From: Methanomethylicus sp964513415
GTDB taxonomy: Archaea > Thermoproteota > Methanomethylicia > Methanomethylicales > Methanomethylicaceae
Length of the DNA stretch: 5,299 nucleotides
NCBI GenBank assembly: GCA_964513415.1
Contig: CAZEMX010000131.1
Location: 1 to 5,299, forward strand
Reading direction: 5' to 3'
The first letter of the stretch is position 1. Every line of letters starts with the position of its first letter. A program made the position numbers and the translations under genes. Below the pieces are notes generated by a model. It was not told where the DNA came from, did not search any database, and saw nothing but the letters and a program-made list of their open reading frames with translations. Shown here piece after piece: positions 5,293 to 5,299 of this stretch.

Positions 5293-5299
5293 TGACAAT
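5281..5299 (-). CDS. Possible 3' end of a second repeat-protein gene (paralogue), mostly outside the window
   Basis: By alignment with the other repeat copy, the minus strand here reads codons for LSDNL followed by TGA (5283-5281), against LPDNL-stop at the end of the gene at 4201. Only five codons are visible, so coding is inferred solely from the duplicated context. If right, an upstream gene encodes a protein with the same C-terminus. It could instead be a non-coding part of the duplicated block. Confidence 0.35.

Larger units (their letters stand above)
5221..5299 (-). repeat. Direct repeat, copy B, running into the window edge
   Basis: Second copy of the block at 4141-4219, displaced by 1,080 bases, 74 of 79 positions identical with no gaps. 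It begins at the equivalent promoter-proximal base and is still matching at the last visible base, so the repeat may extend further right. Confidence 0.95.

Overview
The window reads as the early/replication region of a temperate or lytic phage (or prophage) of a Gram-positive host, most likely a gut-type clostridial Firmicute. The basis is the gene set (DUF2800, DUF2815 and a phage family-A DNA polymerase in that order), very strong AGGAGG-type ribosome binding sites before nearly every gene, tight packing, and all genes on the minus strand. The exact host cannot be fixed from the sequence. GC-rich coding DNA alternates with short AT-rich control regions.

Layout, in the direction of transcription (right to left). 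5299-5221: a control block, 79 bases visible, that also appears to hold the last codons of another gene lying beyond the right edge. 5196-4201: a 331-residue protein built almost entirely of about 12 short (22-25 residue) HEAT/LRV-like helical repeats. 4219-4141: a second copy of the same control block (74 of 79 positions identical), overlapping the 3' end of the repeat-protein gene. 4093-1: one compact operon of seven genes: a 56-residue small protein, an XRE-type HTH regulator, an excisionase-like HTH protein, a 125-residue phage protein, a DUF2800 Cas4/RecB-like nuclease, a DUF2815 single-stranded-DNA-binding protein, and the N-terminal 461 codons of a phage DNA polymerase I with a 3'-5' exonuclease domain, cut by the left edge.

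How the parts fit. Each control block carries a good sigma-A type promoter (TTGCAA, 17 bases, TATACT) whose spacer is exactly filled by a dyad, TGTCAGTAATACTGACA in the right copy. This looks like a repressor operator, so the replication operon and the repeat-protein gene are probably switched by the same regulator. A second AT-rich palindrome lies upstream of each promoter and covers the stop codon of the preceding gene. The nuclease, SSB and polymerase form a standard phage replication/recombination set, preceded by small DNA-binding regulators.

The least ordinary part is the repeat-protein gene. It sits as a 1,080-base unit between two near-identical control blocks, and the visible end of the upstream gene would read ...LSDNL-stop against ...LPDNL-stop here. 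This suggests a tandem array of paralogous repeat-protein genes, each with its own copy of the same operator-promoter. No RNA gene, CRISPR array, insertion sequence or convincing terminator was seen.
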